DNA of 43,895 bases from Akkermansiaceae bacterium UBA5020 (lineage in GTDB: Bacteria; Verrucomicrobiota; Verrucomicrobiia; Verrucomicrobiales; DEV007). Position 1 is the first letter of the stretch, and every line of letters starts with the position of its first letter. Below are positions 1-7,991 of this stretch, in pieces. Location: positions 18,547 to 62,441 of the forward strand of contig DGXY01000128.1 in NCBI GenBank assembly GCA_002396885.1, read 5' to 3'. Made by a program: the position numbers and the translations under genes. The notes beneath the pieces were generated by a model. That model was not told the DNA's origin, did no database searches, and saw only the letters and a list, made by a program, of their open reading frames with translations.

Positions 1-302
1 CGCAGCGTGGCGTTGAGCCAGAAAACGCGTCCATCCCAGGCGTAGTCGGTGGCGTTTAATTCGCGTCCATTCATTTCCACGCGTGAGAGCGTTTTCGGGG
101 CGTCTTGAAGTTCGAAGACGGGATGCACGCAGGGCGTGGTCGGGGTGATCGTAAGCGAGACGACAGGCTTTTCGATGGTGAGAAGCGTGGCGCGGCGTTC
201 GGTGTGGTAGGACGGGCTTTGCAAGCGTGCGCCTTCGGCCTCGACCTTCGGCGGGTTGGGTGCCGAGGGGTTGAAAAAGGGCTTTCCTGCAATCGCGGTC
301 AC
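1..302 (-). pseudogene. Truncated copy of the 3' end of the LamG-domain gene
   Basis: Read on the minus strand, about 265 bases encode residues that closely match the C-terminal 85 or so residues of the LamG protein at 2541-5309. Shared landmarks are KVEAEGARLQ, HPVFELQ, APKTLSRVE and YAWDGRVFWLNATLR. Homology starts abruptly at the KVEAEG point; the 20-odd codons before it (FFNPSAPNPP and upstream) have no match in the paralogue. Only 45 bases separate the in-frame GTG at 302 from the stop of the upstream sigma gene, so the LamG and central parts are missing. The last few codons lie outside the window. It is either a remnant of a partial gene duplication or a very short expressed ORF; the remnant is more likely. 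Confidence 0.7.
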
Positions 303-346
303 ACTGCCATGAGCACGAAAAGAAAAGGCTGGCCGGTGTCGCGGCT

Positions 347-1648
347 TCACTTCGGCGTGACAGGGCCTGATTTCTTCAGACCACCACGGATGATTTTCAC
401 CCCTTCACTGGTTTCGCTGACGCCGGGACTGATCGCCGTTTCGAAGGTTGCGGCGTCAAGTTTGCGCAACAACCAGTCCGCGACGTAAGCGGGATCATCT
501 GAAAAGGCAGCCTCGATCATCTCCCTGGACGCGGGGTCGTCCACATTGCGCAAGGTCAAATTTAACCCAGATTTTTTTCCGTTGATGGCGACGAAAGTAT
601 CCTGGGCATCTTGCATGCGCTGGTTGTCGCGTGGCGAAAAACTATTCATCAACCTCTGCCAGTTTTCATTAAAGATCGCAATCTCGTGGCTTTGCAGTAA
701 GGCATCCTGGCTTAGGCCGCGATGGTTGCGGATGAAAGCTTCCGCTTTGATGCGTGCTGTTTCGCTAAGTTCGGGCTTCATATCTTGGCTGATGGAAGGA
801 GTGGACGAGTCAGAGAGGCGCGCTGTCTTCACCGGCGAATCACGCGGTGCAGGCTTCGCTGCGATCACTGGTGCGGGCTTGTGCTGCTGCTGATAGATGA
901 GCGGCACTGTGACAAGGGCAGTGGTAGCTGCGATGGCGAGTAGGGTCTTGGTGGTGGTAACCATGGTGATGAACGTGGAGGTCGTGAAGACGGAGGCTGC
1001 TGGCGTGATCGCCGATGAGGCGCCGATGCCGGTGAAGGATAGTTTTCCCAAGGAGGCCTGGACGGCGACAGGCATGGCATGCGCAGGCTGGGCGGCGAAC
1101 AAGGCCACGAGACCTGCGCCCGCGATCACGCCGCGCGAGCGCAATGCCTCCCGCATCGCCGAAATCCCGCGCTCGATGGCGCGGGAGACCGTGGCTTGAT
1201 TCTTTCCGAGATATCGCGCGACGTCCGCCTGAGTGCGTCCTTCGAGAAAGTAGAGCACGAGCACCTCACGCAGCTCCTTCGGCAGCTCGTTGAGCGCTTC
1301 ATCGACATGCGGCTCGATGTCCGGCCACGTTGCCTCGCGATCCGTGTGCCACGTCTCCGCCATGGCCTGCTCGAAACGTTTTCGAGTGCTATCTCGACGC
1401 ACAGCATCACAGGCTCGGTTCCACGCCACGCGGTGCAGCCATGCCGCGACGCATTGCGTGATGCTTCCGGCTCTACGCACTAGCTCCAGAAACGTCTCCT
1501 GCGCCACATCCTGGGCTGCAGCGGCATCGTGAGTCACACGCAACGCTGTGGCATGAACCATCGCTGCATGCGCCTGCACCAGCTCACGAAACGCGTGAGC
1601 ATCGCCCGTGGTGGCGTAGCGCTGGAGGTGCTGGAGATCGGACGGCAT
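347..1648 (-). CDS. ECF-type RNA polymerase sigma factor with C-terminal membrane-anchored extension
   Basis: 433 residues. Residues about 8-90 are sigma region 2, with the conserved AQDVAQETFLEL helix and the AWLHRVAWNRACDAVRR stretch. Residues about 110-168 are region 4, with ELPKELREVLVLYFLEGRTQADVA and the helix-turn-helix NQATVSRAIERG. This would direct RNA polymerase to specific promoters. Unlike a normal ECF factor of 170-200 residues, it continues for about 260 more. A short hydrophobic stretch (about 173-192) and a clear membrane-spanning segment (about 231-252) are followed by a charged tail of about 180 residues rich in Lys, Asp and Ser. Sigma factors with such tails occur in PVC bacteria and may be held at the membrane by a built-in anti-sigma-like part. 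No separate anti-sigma gene is adjacent. The ATG at 1648 has only a weak ribosome-binding site. Confidence 0.85.
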   Translation of the reverse strand: MPSDLQHLQRYATTGDAHAFRELVQAHAAMVHATALRVTHDAAAAQDVAQETFLELVRRAGSITQCVAAWLHRVAWNRACDAVRRDSTRKRFEQAMAETWHTDREATWPDIEPHVDEALNELPKELREVLVLYFLEGRTQADVARYLGKNQATVSRAIERGISAMREALRSRGVIAGAGLVALFAAQPAHAMPVAVQASLGKLSFTGIGASSAITPAASVFTTSTFITMVTTTKTLLAIAATTALVTVPLIYQQQHKPAPVIAAKPAPRDSPVKTARLSDSSTPSISQDMKPELSETARIKAEAFIRNHRGLSQDALLQSHEIAIFNENWQRLMNSFSPRDNQRMQDAQDTFVAINGKKSGLNLTLRNVDDPASREMIEAAFSDDPAYVADWLLRKLDAATFETAISPGVSETSEGVKIIRGGLKKSGPVTPK

Positions 1649-2047
1649 CGCTTTTTATGAAAGTCGCACGAGGAGCGGTATTTATGCGTGCGATTGTCAA
1701 AAAATCTGCATGCCGCAGGTTGCTCCGAGAATCACCAGTTCTCCCTGCCATGCTTGTTGGTGCCGCAAAATTTCCCGTGTTCAGACAAATAAAACTGCCT
1801 TTGATCCTTGCTGTTGGCCCTGATGGGGAGATAGACAGGCAGACGGCGGTTCATACTCGAATGAGCCGAATCCACGCTCATAGTCAAAGCCCCATTGGTT
1901 GTTCGTGCATCAGGAGGGGCAATGTGTGTGAATGCGATTCATGCCGACAGTGTGGATGATGATCCGCCGCAGCGTCGCGGTCTCTCGCAGGGTGGTGTGA
2001 TCATGGTTTCTTGGCGTAGCATTAATTGCGAGTGGAGCCAGGCCTCG
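1649..2047. other. Gene-free stretch upstream of the sigma factor
   Basis: About 400 bases, visibly less GC-rich than the flanking genes. A 100-codon plus-strand ORF (1657-1959) is present, but its product has no recognisable family and has runs of Cys and Arg typical of chance translation. The part near 1649-1720 should hold the sigma gene promoter, but I cannot pick out convincing -35/-10 boxes. Confidence 0.4.
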
Positions 2048-2476
2048 TCAGCTTGCTTCTTTTGACGTCGCTATGAACCATTCGACCGTGGCGGACAGCA
2101 CGTGTGCTCCGGAATCATCGTGCAGTTCGACATTCACGGAAATCAGGCCGCGACCTTTGCCTGCCAATCCGGCGCGGAGTTCGTCCAATGCATGATCGGC
2201 GACACTGGCGGCCGAGGTGATGACGCCATTTGCCGGTTTGCGGAACTTTGCCTCCAATCGCCGCACGACAGGCACAATCCCATCCGTTCCGCCGAGCGAA
2301 CGCAGCAGAAACTCCCCGCTGCTCGCCTCCGCCAATGCCAGCAGCGCGCTCGCGTGGACGGTGCCGAGATGGTTGAGGTACTGCCCGCCTGCCGGAAGTC
2401 GAAGCAGCTTCGTCGCATCATCCGCGGGTTGAAGATCTAGCAACCGGTTGAACGGAAGATCAGTGACGGTGTTCAT
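2048..2476 (-). CDS. Hotdog-fold thioesterase (DUF4442/PaaI-like)
   Basis: 142 residues, the usual length of a single hotdog-fold acyl-CoA thioesterase. The segment GQYLNHLGTVHASALLALAEASSGEFLL resembles the central helix region of this fold: an N-x-x-G-T-V-H turn followed by a long Ala-rich helix. The next part, VVRRLEAKFRKPANGVITSAASV, fits the beta strand that ends the substrate tunnel. It probably hydrolyses an acyl-CoA or similar thioester in the cytoplasm; the substrate cannot be read from sequence. It follows the LamG gene by 64 bases on the same strand and may be co-transcribed with it, but has no obvious functional link to it. Confidence 0.65.
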   Translation of the reverse strand: MNTVTDLPFNRLLDLQPADDATKLLRLPAGGQYLNHLGTVHASALLALAEASSGEFLLRSLGGTDGIVPVVRRLEAKFRKPANGVITSAASVADHALDELRAGLAGKGRGLISVNVELHDDSGAHVLSATVEWFIATSKEAS

Positions 2477-2540
2477 GAGGTTATTCGTGAGTTGATTTAG
2501 CGCTCGGACTCCATTTTTCGCGGACAGCTTGCCATGCAGG

Positions 2541-5309
2541 TTATTCGCGGAAAGTCAGACGCAGCGTCGCCTCATCGCGCAGCGTGGCGTTGAGCCAGAA
2601 AACCCGACCGTCCCAAGCGTAGTCATTGGCAGCGAGGACGCGGCTGCCCAACTCCACGCGTGAGAGTGTCTTCGGGGCGTTTTGAAGCTCGAAGACGGGA
2701 TGAACGCTGGGTGTGATGGGCTTAATCGTGAGGGTGACTTCGGATTTCTCGACGGTGAGGAGCGTGGCGCGGTGTTCGGTGTTGTAGGATGGTCTTTGCA
2801 AGCGTGCGCCTTCGGCCTCGACTTTTGGCGATGTGGCGAAGCTGCGGGACCATTCGAGGAGGCGTGCATCGTCGGCATCGCTGAGGCCCATGAGCCAGGC
2901 CCATTTCTCGACCTGCATCGTGCGGGTGACGCCGAGGGCGTCGGGCATGTCGGCGGTGCGGCTTTCGAGGGGTTTTGGACGGCGGTGGCCCCAGGACATC
3001 ATGGCGTTGTGCGCGGGCGTCATCGCGGCGAGGTCGTCGATGTTGATGCCGGTGGGCTTGCGCCGGGCGAGCGGGAGATGATTGCCCCAATAAAACGGAG
3101 TGACCATCTGGCCCTGGCTGTAAAACGGGCGGTAGGCGGTCGAGGGCAGGCGCGTCCAGCCGGGGTTGAAATAGATCGCCGACAAGGGCTCGCGGGCGCC
3201 GAAGCGGATGCGGTAGAGCGGCGGCAGTTCACCGGAGAGCAGCTTCTCGTAATCGCGCTCCTGGTCGAGAAGCGGGAAGTTCAACTCGTGCTTCGTGCCA
3301 TCGCGGAAAAGCACGTCGATGAGGTTCTCAGGCAGCACGCGAAGCGGATAGCCGGCGGGCGGGGTGAGGATGAGCAGTTCCTCGATCTCGTATTCGGCCT
3401 TGGGTTCGGTTTGCAGGGTGACGGTGCGCGAGCCGAAGCCGTCGGGGTAGAAATAGAAATCCTCTGTCGCCGTCTCGCCCCAGACCTTGTAGTTCAGGTC
3501 GCAGGGCTGTGCGGTCCAGCGAACGTGGACGCGGGCGGGGGTCGATTCGAGGATCTCGACGCGACTGCGGCGCAGTTCCTTGTCGGAAGCGGCGTCGATG
3601 CAGTCTAGGCCGTCCGGGCGACGGGGTGCTTCGGCGAACTCGAAGTTCAGCGCGGTGTTGTGCTTCCCGGCCCAGAAAGGTGTGTAGGCCGCGCCGCGCC
3701 AGAAGACAAAGCGCGAGCCGTTTGGCAATGCGATGACGACATCCTTCCGCTCCGGTGCCCAGGACTTGTCATAAGACAGCTCGGTCACTTCGTCCGGTCC
3801 GGAATAGGAGAGGATGGGGTAGTCGCAGCGCAGCTTGGTCTCGATGGCTCCGAACGCGGGCAGCGTCGGCGATCCTCGCATGAGCATCGTGGAGATGTTC
3901 TTGCGCCAAAGCTCGCGACCTTTGGCATCGCGGAGCGCCACCAGCAGCGTGTCGCGATCATTGGCCGAGGCGGGAGAGGGAAGGGTGAGATTCAGTTCGG
4001 TGCGGACGCCCTGGCGCAGCTCGATGGCGGTTTTTGTCGACTTGTTAGGATCAGATTCAAACCAGGCGAGCACCTCCGCTCCGGAGATCGTTTCCTTCGC
4101 GGAGAAGGCTGCCACGGTGACGCGGGCCTGCTGCTCCGGCCCCAGCACGAGCCAGTCCGCCGGCGGCAGGATCGCGCCGAGATCGACTGGATTCATCACG
4201 GGATCGGCTGCCGCCTTCGCATCCGCCTCCAGGGCAGGACGCTCGACCTTCCAGCGGGCTTGCTCGACCGTCTTGCCGTCCTTGGTTTTCGTGAGCAACA
4301 CCAGGTCCTCCGGCGCGGGTGAGGTGGCGAAGGTCACGCGGGCGGTGAAGGGTGAGTTTCCTCCCACATCGAGCGCCTTCCGGTCCACTTCCTTGCCTTC
4401 GCGATACGCCGCGAGCCAGTGCTTCGGGGCCGGGCGGGTGTCGCTGGCGAATTGCACGATCACTGGCGTCAGGCCGACTCGCTCCACGCCGAAGGGCGGA
4501 CGCCAGGGATGACCTGGATCAAACTGAAACCGCGGCGCGAAGGTCACGGACCCGCGATGCTTCGTCGTGCTGCCGGGATGCTCGAAGAGAAAGCGGATGT
4601 CCTCCGCCTTCAGCGCCTCGTCGTAGATTTGCAGCTCGTCGAGCAGTCCGCGCAAATGCGAGCGCACGTAGCGCCAGGTGTCGCCATCGGCACGGCAACC
4701 GATCCGCAACACGCTGTCCGGCGCATCGGGCTTCAGCGTGAAATCGCCGCCCCGGAACGTGCCTTTGTCCGCCGGGGTCTTGCCCTGGCCGTCCACATAA
4801 AGCGTGAAGTGCGGAGCCTCCGCCGCGCGATACGTCACCGCGATGTGATGCCATCCGCCATCATTCGGGACGAGGCCGTTCGAGGCGCGGAAGTTCGTGA
4901 TCCACTCGCCCTGTCCCTCGCCGTGCACCTGCATTCCCTCGATGCCAAAGACACCGAAGAACTTGTCCGGCGCGGCAGTCAGGTCGGCGCGGCCTTTGAA
5001 GAGCACCGGCATCTCCGCGTAGTAGTTCCCCACATTGACCCAGGTCGCGAGGGTGAAGTCGCGGCTAAAGTCGATCGCCGAAGGGTTCGCCAGCTCGATG
5101 CCCGCATTGACCTTTTCGATCACCACCGCGTTACCGACGCGTCCAGGGGCAAAAGACGGCGCGAGCTTGGGATCGACCGGTCGGCCATCGTGTTGACCGG
5201 TGACGTCCTTGAGGTCGTCGTCGAAGCGGAAATGCGCGACGAGGTCGGCGCGGGCTGGGGAAATTGAGCCGAGCAGCAGGGTGGTGAGGAGTGCGAGGGT
5301 GAGTTTCAT
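2541..5309 (-). CDS. Secreted LamG-domain protein of unknown function
   Basis: 922 residues from the ATG at 5309. This start is chosen because it begins a classical signal peptide (MKLTLALLTTLLLGSISPARA); the open frame extends 57 codons further upstream but that part has no export signal. After the signal, residues about 22-210 form a LamG/concanavalin-A-like domain, with HFRFDDDLKDVTGQHDG, DFTLATWVNVG and the LYVDGQ strand. The remaining 700 residues contain Pro- and Trp-rich beta-type sequence (for example FVFWRGAAYTPFWAG and FYFYPDGFGSRTV) that I do not recognise as a named catalytic domain. It probably acts outside the cytoplasm on a polysaccharide or as a binding protein, but this is inference. 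Its last 85 codons are repeated at 1-270. Confidence 0.75.
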   Translation of the reverse strand: MKLTLALLTTLLLGSISPARADLVAHFRFDDDLKDVTGQHDGRPVDPKLAPSFAPGRVGNAVVIEKVNAGIELANPSAIDFSRDFTLATWVNVGNYYAEMPVLFKGRADLTAAPDKFFGVFGIEGMQVHGEGQGEWITNFRASNGLVPNDGGWHHIAVTYRAAEAPHFTLYVDGQGKTPADKGTFRGGDFTLKPDAPDSVLRIGCRADGDTWRYVRSHLRGLLDELQIYDEALKAEDIRFLFEHPGSTTKHRGSVTFAPRFQFDPGHPWRPPFGVERVGLTPVIVQFASDTRPAPKHWLAAYREGKEVDRKALDVGGNSPFTARVTFATSPAPEDLVLLTKTKDGKTVEQARWKVERPALEADAKAAADPVMNPVDLGAILPPADWLVLGPEQQARVTVAAFSAKETISGAEVLAWFESDPNKSTKTAIELRQGVRTELNLTLPSPASANDRDTLLVALRDAKGRELWRKNISTMLMRGSPTLPAFGAIETKLRCDYPILSYSGPDEVTELSYDKSWAPERKDVVIALPNGSRFVFWRGAAYTPFWAGKHNTALNFEFAEAPRRPDGLDCIDAASDKELRRSRVEILESTPARVHVRWTAQPCDLNYKVWGETATEDFYFYPDGFGSRTVTLQTEPKAEYEIEELLILTPPAGYPLRVLPENLIDVLFRDGTKHELNFPLLDQERDYEKLLSGELPPLYRIRFGAREPLSAIYFNPGWTRLPSTAYRPFYSQGQMVTPFYWGNHLPLARRKPTGINIDDLAAMTPAHNAMMSWGHRRPKPLESRTADMPDALGVTRTMQVEKWAWLMGLSDADDARLLEWSRSFATSPKVEAEGARLQRPSYNTEHRATLLTVEKSEVTLTIKPITPSVHPVFELQNAPKTLSRVELGSRVLAANDYAWDGRVFWLNATLRDEATLRLTFRE

Positions 5310-5626
5310 GTTTTCAGCGGATCCAGATGCCTTTGCCCGCGACACCTTTCGGCGTGGTCTTGGGGTTTTCGGGGTGATGGGTGGCCTCATGTCATCGACG
5401 GGATGCCGGTGCTGATCGGACGGTAAGCTGGCAGTTTTCCGCATCCGCCAAGTTTTAACAAAGACGTGAATCCGTTGCATCGATGCATATTTTCCTAATC
5501 AGCATTACCGGGGGAACAATGACGGAAGCCCGCTTCGGTAGCTGTCGCATGGAAAGCTCTTGGCCTCCCGGAAACGTCGGGATAATGCAGTGCCAAGAGA
5601 GCCGAACGGTTGGGCAAGGCGGTGAA
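5310..5626. other. Intergenic region with an orphan C-terminal coding remnant
   Basis: About 317 bases between the DUF1501 stop and the LamG start. On the minus strand, 5314-5391 is open for 25 codons and ends AGKGIWIR followed by a stop, two codons before the LamG start. It is preceded by a stop in frame, so it is either chance or the residual tail of a lost gene. A small hairpin-forming stretch (gaagcccgcttc, 5524-5535) lies after the DUF1501 stop but has no clear T-tract. I see no other gene. Confidence 0.3.
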
Positions 5627-7063
5627 TCACGCCAACACCTGCTTCACGACATGCCCGTGCACATCGGTGAGCCGTCGATCCACGCCGTTGGTCCGCACCG
5701 AAAGCCGTTCATGGTCGATCCCGAGCAGGTGCAGGATTGTCGCGTGGAGGTCGTAACCGGTGGTGATGTCCTCGGCGGCCTGATAGCCGATCTCGTCGCT
5801 GACGCCGTGGGTGATTCCAGCCTTGATGCCTCCGCCCCAGAGCCAGCTCACGAAGCTGCCGCAGTTGTGATCGCGCCCAAGCGAACCCTGCGAGAAGGGC
5901 GTGCGGCCGAATTCGGTGGTCCAGACGACGAGGGTGTCTTCGGCGAGACCGCGTTGGCGCAGGTCCTCGAGCAGAGCTGCAATGGGTTTGTCGATGCTGG
6001 CGGCCATCGGTGGGAGTTGCGTGGGGATGTTGCCGTGGTTGTCCCAGTTGTTCGTGGCACCCTCGGGACCGCTCCAGACTTGAACAAAACGCACGCCTCG
6101 TTCGATCAGGCGCGTGGCGAGCAGGCAACGTTTGCCGAAGTCGGCGGTGGGTTTGTCGCTGCTGTCGAGGCAGTAGGCCTGGCGTGCGGACTCGGGCTCG
6201 CGCATCACGTCGAAGGCTTCCGGCGCGCTGAGCTGAAGCTTCGCGGCGAGTTGATAGCCGGCAACGCGGGCATCGAGCCGCGAATCGCCGGGATGCTGCG
6301 CGGCGTGTGCGTGATTCATCTGGTTCAGCAAGGCGAGGCCGTCGCCATCGGCCTGGCGCGTGGCAAAGGCGAACTTGTTGCTGGCGAAGAGGTCGGGGAT
6401 GGGTTGCGCCGCGCCTGCTTTGATGACGGTGCCTTGATGCACGGCAGGCAGAAAGCCGGAGGTGAAGCAACCGCGTCCGTTATAAGGCAGTCCGCGCGCA
6501 TCGGGCAGCACGATGAAGGTGGGCAGGTTGTCGGTGAGATTGCCGAGCGCGTAGGAGATCCATGCGCCCATGCAGGGGAAGCCGGGCAGCAGGAAGCCGT
6601 TGTTCATCAGGTAGGCGTTCTGGCCGTGGACATTCGACCGTCCCGTCATGGCTTGGAGAAAGGCCATCTCGTCGACGAACTTCGCCTGCTCCGGGAAGAC
6701 GCTGCTGACCCACTTGCCGCACTGGCCGTGCGGCTTGAACTCGAAGGGGCTTTTCATCAGGGCTCCCTGCATCCCCGTCGCACCCTCGATCTTGGTTTTG
6801 GAACCGAGATTCTGGCCATGCAGTTTGGCGAGCGCGGGCTTGTAGTCCCAGGTGTCCATTGGGCTCGCGCCGCCATTCATGAAGAGCTGGATGACGCGTT
6901 TGACCTTCGCGGGATGATGGATGCCGCCGTTGAACTCCGGTCTCGGCACCGGGACGCTGGCGGAGGCATCGCGAGCGAGCAGTTGCGAAAGCGCGACGCC
7001 CGCGAATCCGCTGCTGATCCCAGCGAGAAAGTCGCGCCGTGGGTGAAGTAGAGGTGTGTTCAT
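5627..7063 (-). CDS. DUF1501 protein with Tat signal (first copy)
   Basis: 478 residues from the ATG at 7063; the open frame runs 69 codons further upstream but is low-complexity Arg/Ser sequence, so the later start is chosen. The N-terminus has twin arginines (HPRRDFLAGISSGFAGVALSQLL), typical of Tat export. The rest is a full-length DUF1501 protein: KRVIQLFMNGGASPMDTWDYKP near the start, GVRFVQVWSG and WDNHGN in the middle, VVWTTEFGRTPFSQG, and the terminal ATILHLLGIDHERL. DUF1501 belongs to the alkaline phosphatase/sulfatase-like superfamily, but its reaction is not established. In PVC genomes it normally accompanies a PSCyt1/DUF1549/DUF1553 gene, as here. It is the last gene of the operon, 19 bases after the propeller gene. 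Confidence 0.88.
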   Translation of the reverse strand: MNTPLLHPRRDFLAGISSGFAGVALSQLLARDASASVPVPRPEFNGGIHHPAKVKRVIQLFMNGGASPMDTWDYKPALAKLHGQNLGSKTKIEGATGMQGALMKSPFEFKPHGQCGKWVSSVFPEQAKFVDEMAFLQAMTGRSNVHGQNAYLMNNGFLLPGFPCMGAWISYALGNLTDNLPTFIVLPDARGLPYNGRGCFTSGFLPAVHQGTVIKAGAAQPIPDLFASNKFAFATRQADGDGLALLNQMNHAHAAQHPGDSRLDARVAGYQLAAKLQLSAPEAFDVMREPESARQAYCLDSSDKPTADFGKRCLLATRLIERGVRFVQVWSGPEGATNNWDNHGNIPTQLPPMAASIDKPIAALLEDLRQRGLAEDTLVVWTTEFGRTPFSQGSLGRDHNCGSFVSWLWGGGIKAGITHGVSDEIGYQAAEDITTGYDLHATILHLLGIDHERLSVRTNGVDRRLTDVHGHVVKQVLA

Positions 7064-7082
7064 GGGCTTCAATGTTAGAGTT

Positions 7083-7991
7083 TCAGCGGAGGACTTCGCC
7101 TTTCGCCGCGTCGGCAGGCACATCGAGCACCTGCATCTGGCACACGGTCTTGAAGCGAGTATGGTCGGTGAATTCCCACACGACCTTCTTGTCGCGCGTG
7201 ACCTCGAAGACCATCGGCTGCTTGCCCTCGAAACCGTGGCCGAGGTAGTTGCCGATGACGGTGTTGCCATTCGGCAGACGATGGATGCCCATCGGGATGC
7301 GCAGCGGGTTGCCGGGGATTTCGTTCTCCGTAATCTGCCAGACGGGCTTCAAGTTTTCGTCGAGTTCGACGATGCTCGTCTTTTCCCAAAGACTGACGAG
7401 GAGATGCCCATTCGGCAGCTTCACGACTTCACCAGGGTGTCCCTCAAAGGAAACCTCGCGCAACTGCGCCCCGTCGGCATCGAGTTCAACCACTTTCATT
7501 TCATCCATCAGGCAGACCCAGTAATGACCATCGCTCGCGCGCCGCGCCCCGCGAAACTGGTGGCTCATCACCTTGGGCGATGACTTCACGGGCATCTCCT
7601 TCACCACCTGGCCGTCGCGACCCACGACCACGAGGCGCCCCGTGACGCACTCGGCCACCAGCACATTGCCATCGGGCAGAGGCTGGCAGGAATGCACCAG
7701 CGCCTTCGCGGGCGCTTGGTATTCCCACACCACCTTCTTATCCATCGTCACCTCCGCCGCTCCGGTAATCTGGCTGAAGAGCACGTTCCCATTTGGCAGC
7801 AACCAGCAATCCTGCGGCGTCTTCGCCGGAAACTCCCATTCAATGTCGCCCTTGGCCGAGAGAATGACCACGCGGTTGCCTTTGTAGTCGGTGCAGAGGA
7901 CTCGGTGAGAAATGGGTGCGTCGGCCGCGTGGAGCGCGGCCATTGGCACGAGCAGCAGGGCGGTGAGGAGTGTGAACTTGATGGTGTTCAT
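7083..7991 (-). CDS. Secreted beta-propeller protein (PQQ/arylsulfotransferase-like repeats)
   Basis: 302 residues. It starts at the ATG at 7991, which shares one base with the SGNH stop (TGATG) and is preceded by GGAGG at ideal spacing; a GTG one codon earlier is less likely. Signal peptide: residues 1-23, ending ALHAAD. About six propeller-type repeats follow the pattern W-x-LPNGN-x-L: CWLLPNGNVLFSQ, CQPLPDGNVLVAE, VVKLPNGHLLVSL and IHRLPNGNTVIGNY, each followed by a V-W-E-Y/F strand (KKVVWEYQAP, KKVVWEFTDH). Such proteins usually act as binding or sensor platforms, or occasionally as quinoprotein-like enzymes, in the periplasm. No cofactor motif is visible. It sits between the SGNH hydrolase and DUF1501 genes of one operon. 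Confidence 0.8.
   Translation of the reverse strand: MNTIKFTLLTALLLVPMAALHAADAPISHRVLCTDYKGNRVVILSAKGDIEWEFPAKTPQDCWLLPNGNVLFSQITGAAEVTMDKKVVWEYQAPAKALVHSCQPLPDGNVLVAECVTGRLVVVGRDGQVVKEMPVKSSPKVMSHQFRGARRASDGHYWVCLMDEMKVVELDADGAQLREVSFEGHPGEVVKLPNGHLLVSLWEKTSIVELDENLKPVWQITENEIPGNPLRIPMGIHRLPNGNTVIGNYLGHGFEGKQPMVFEVTRDKKVVWEFTDHTRFKTVCQMQVLDVPADAAKGEVLR

Noticed and set aside
1657..1959. 100-codon ORF in the gap upstream of the sigma factor
   Set aside because: No family resemblance and a biased composition; nothing beyond openness supports it.
5483..7051. 522-codon plus-strand open frame
   Set aside because: It is the antisense shadow of the DUF1501 gene and shows no recognisable motifs.
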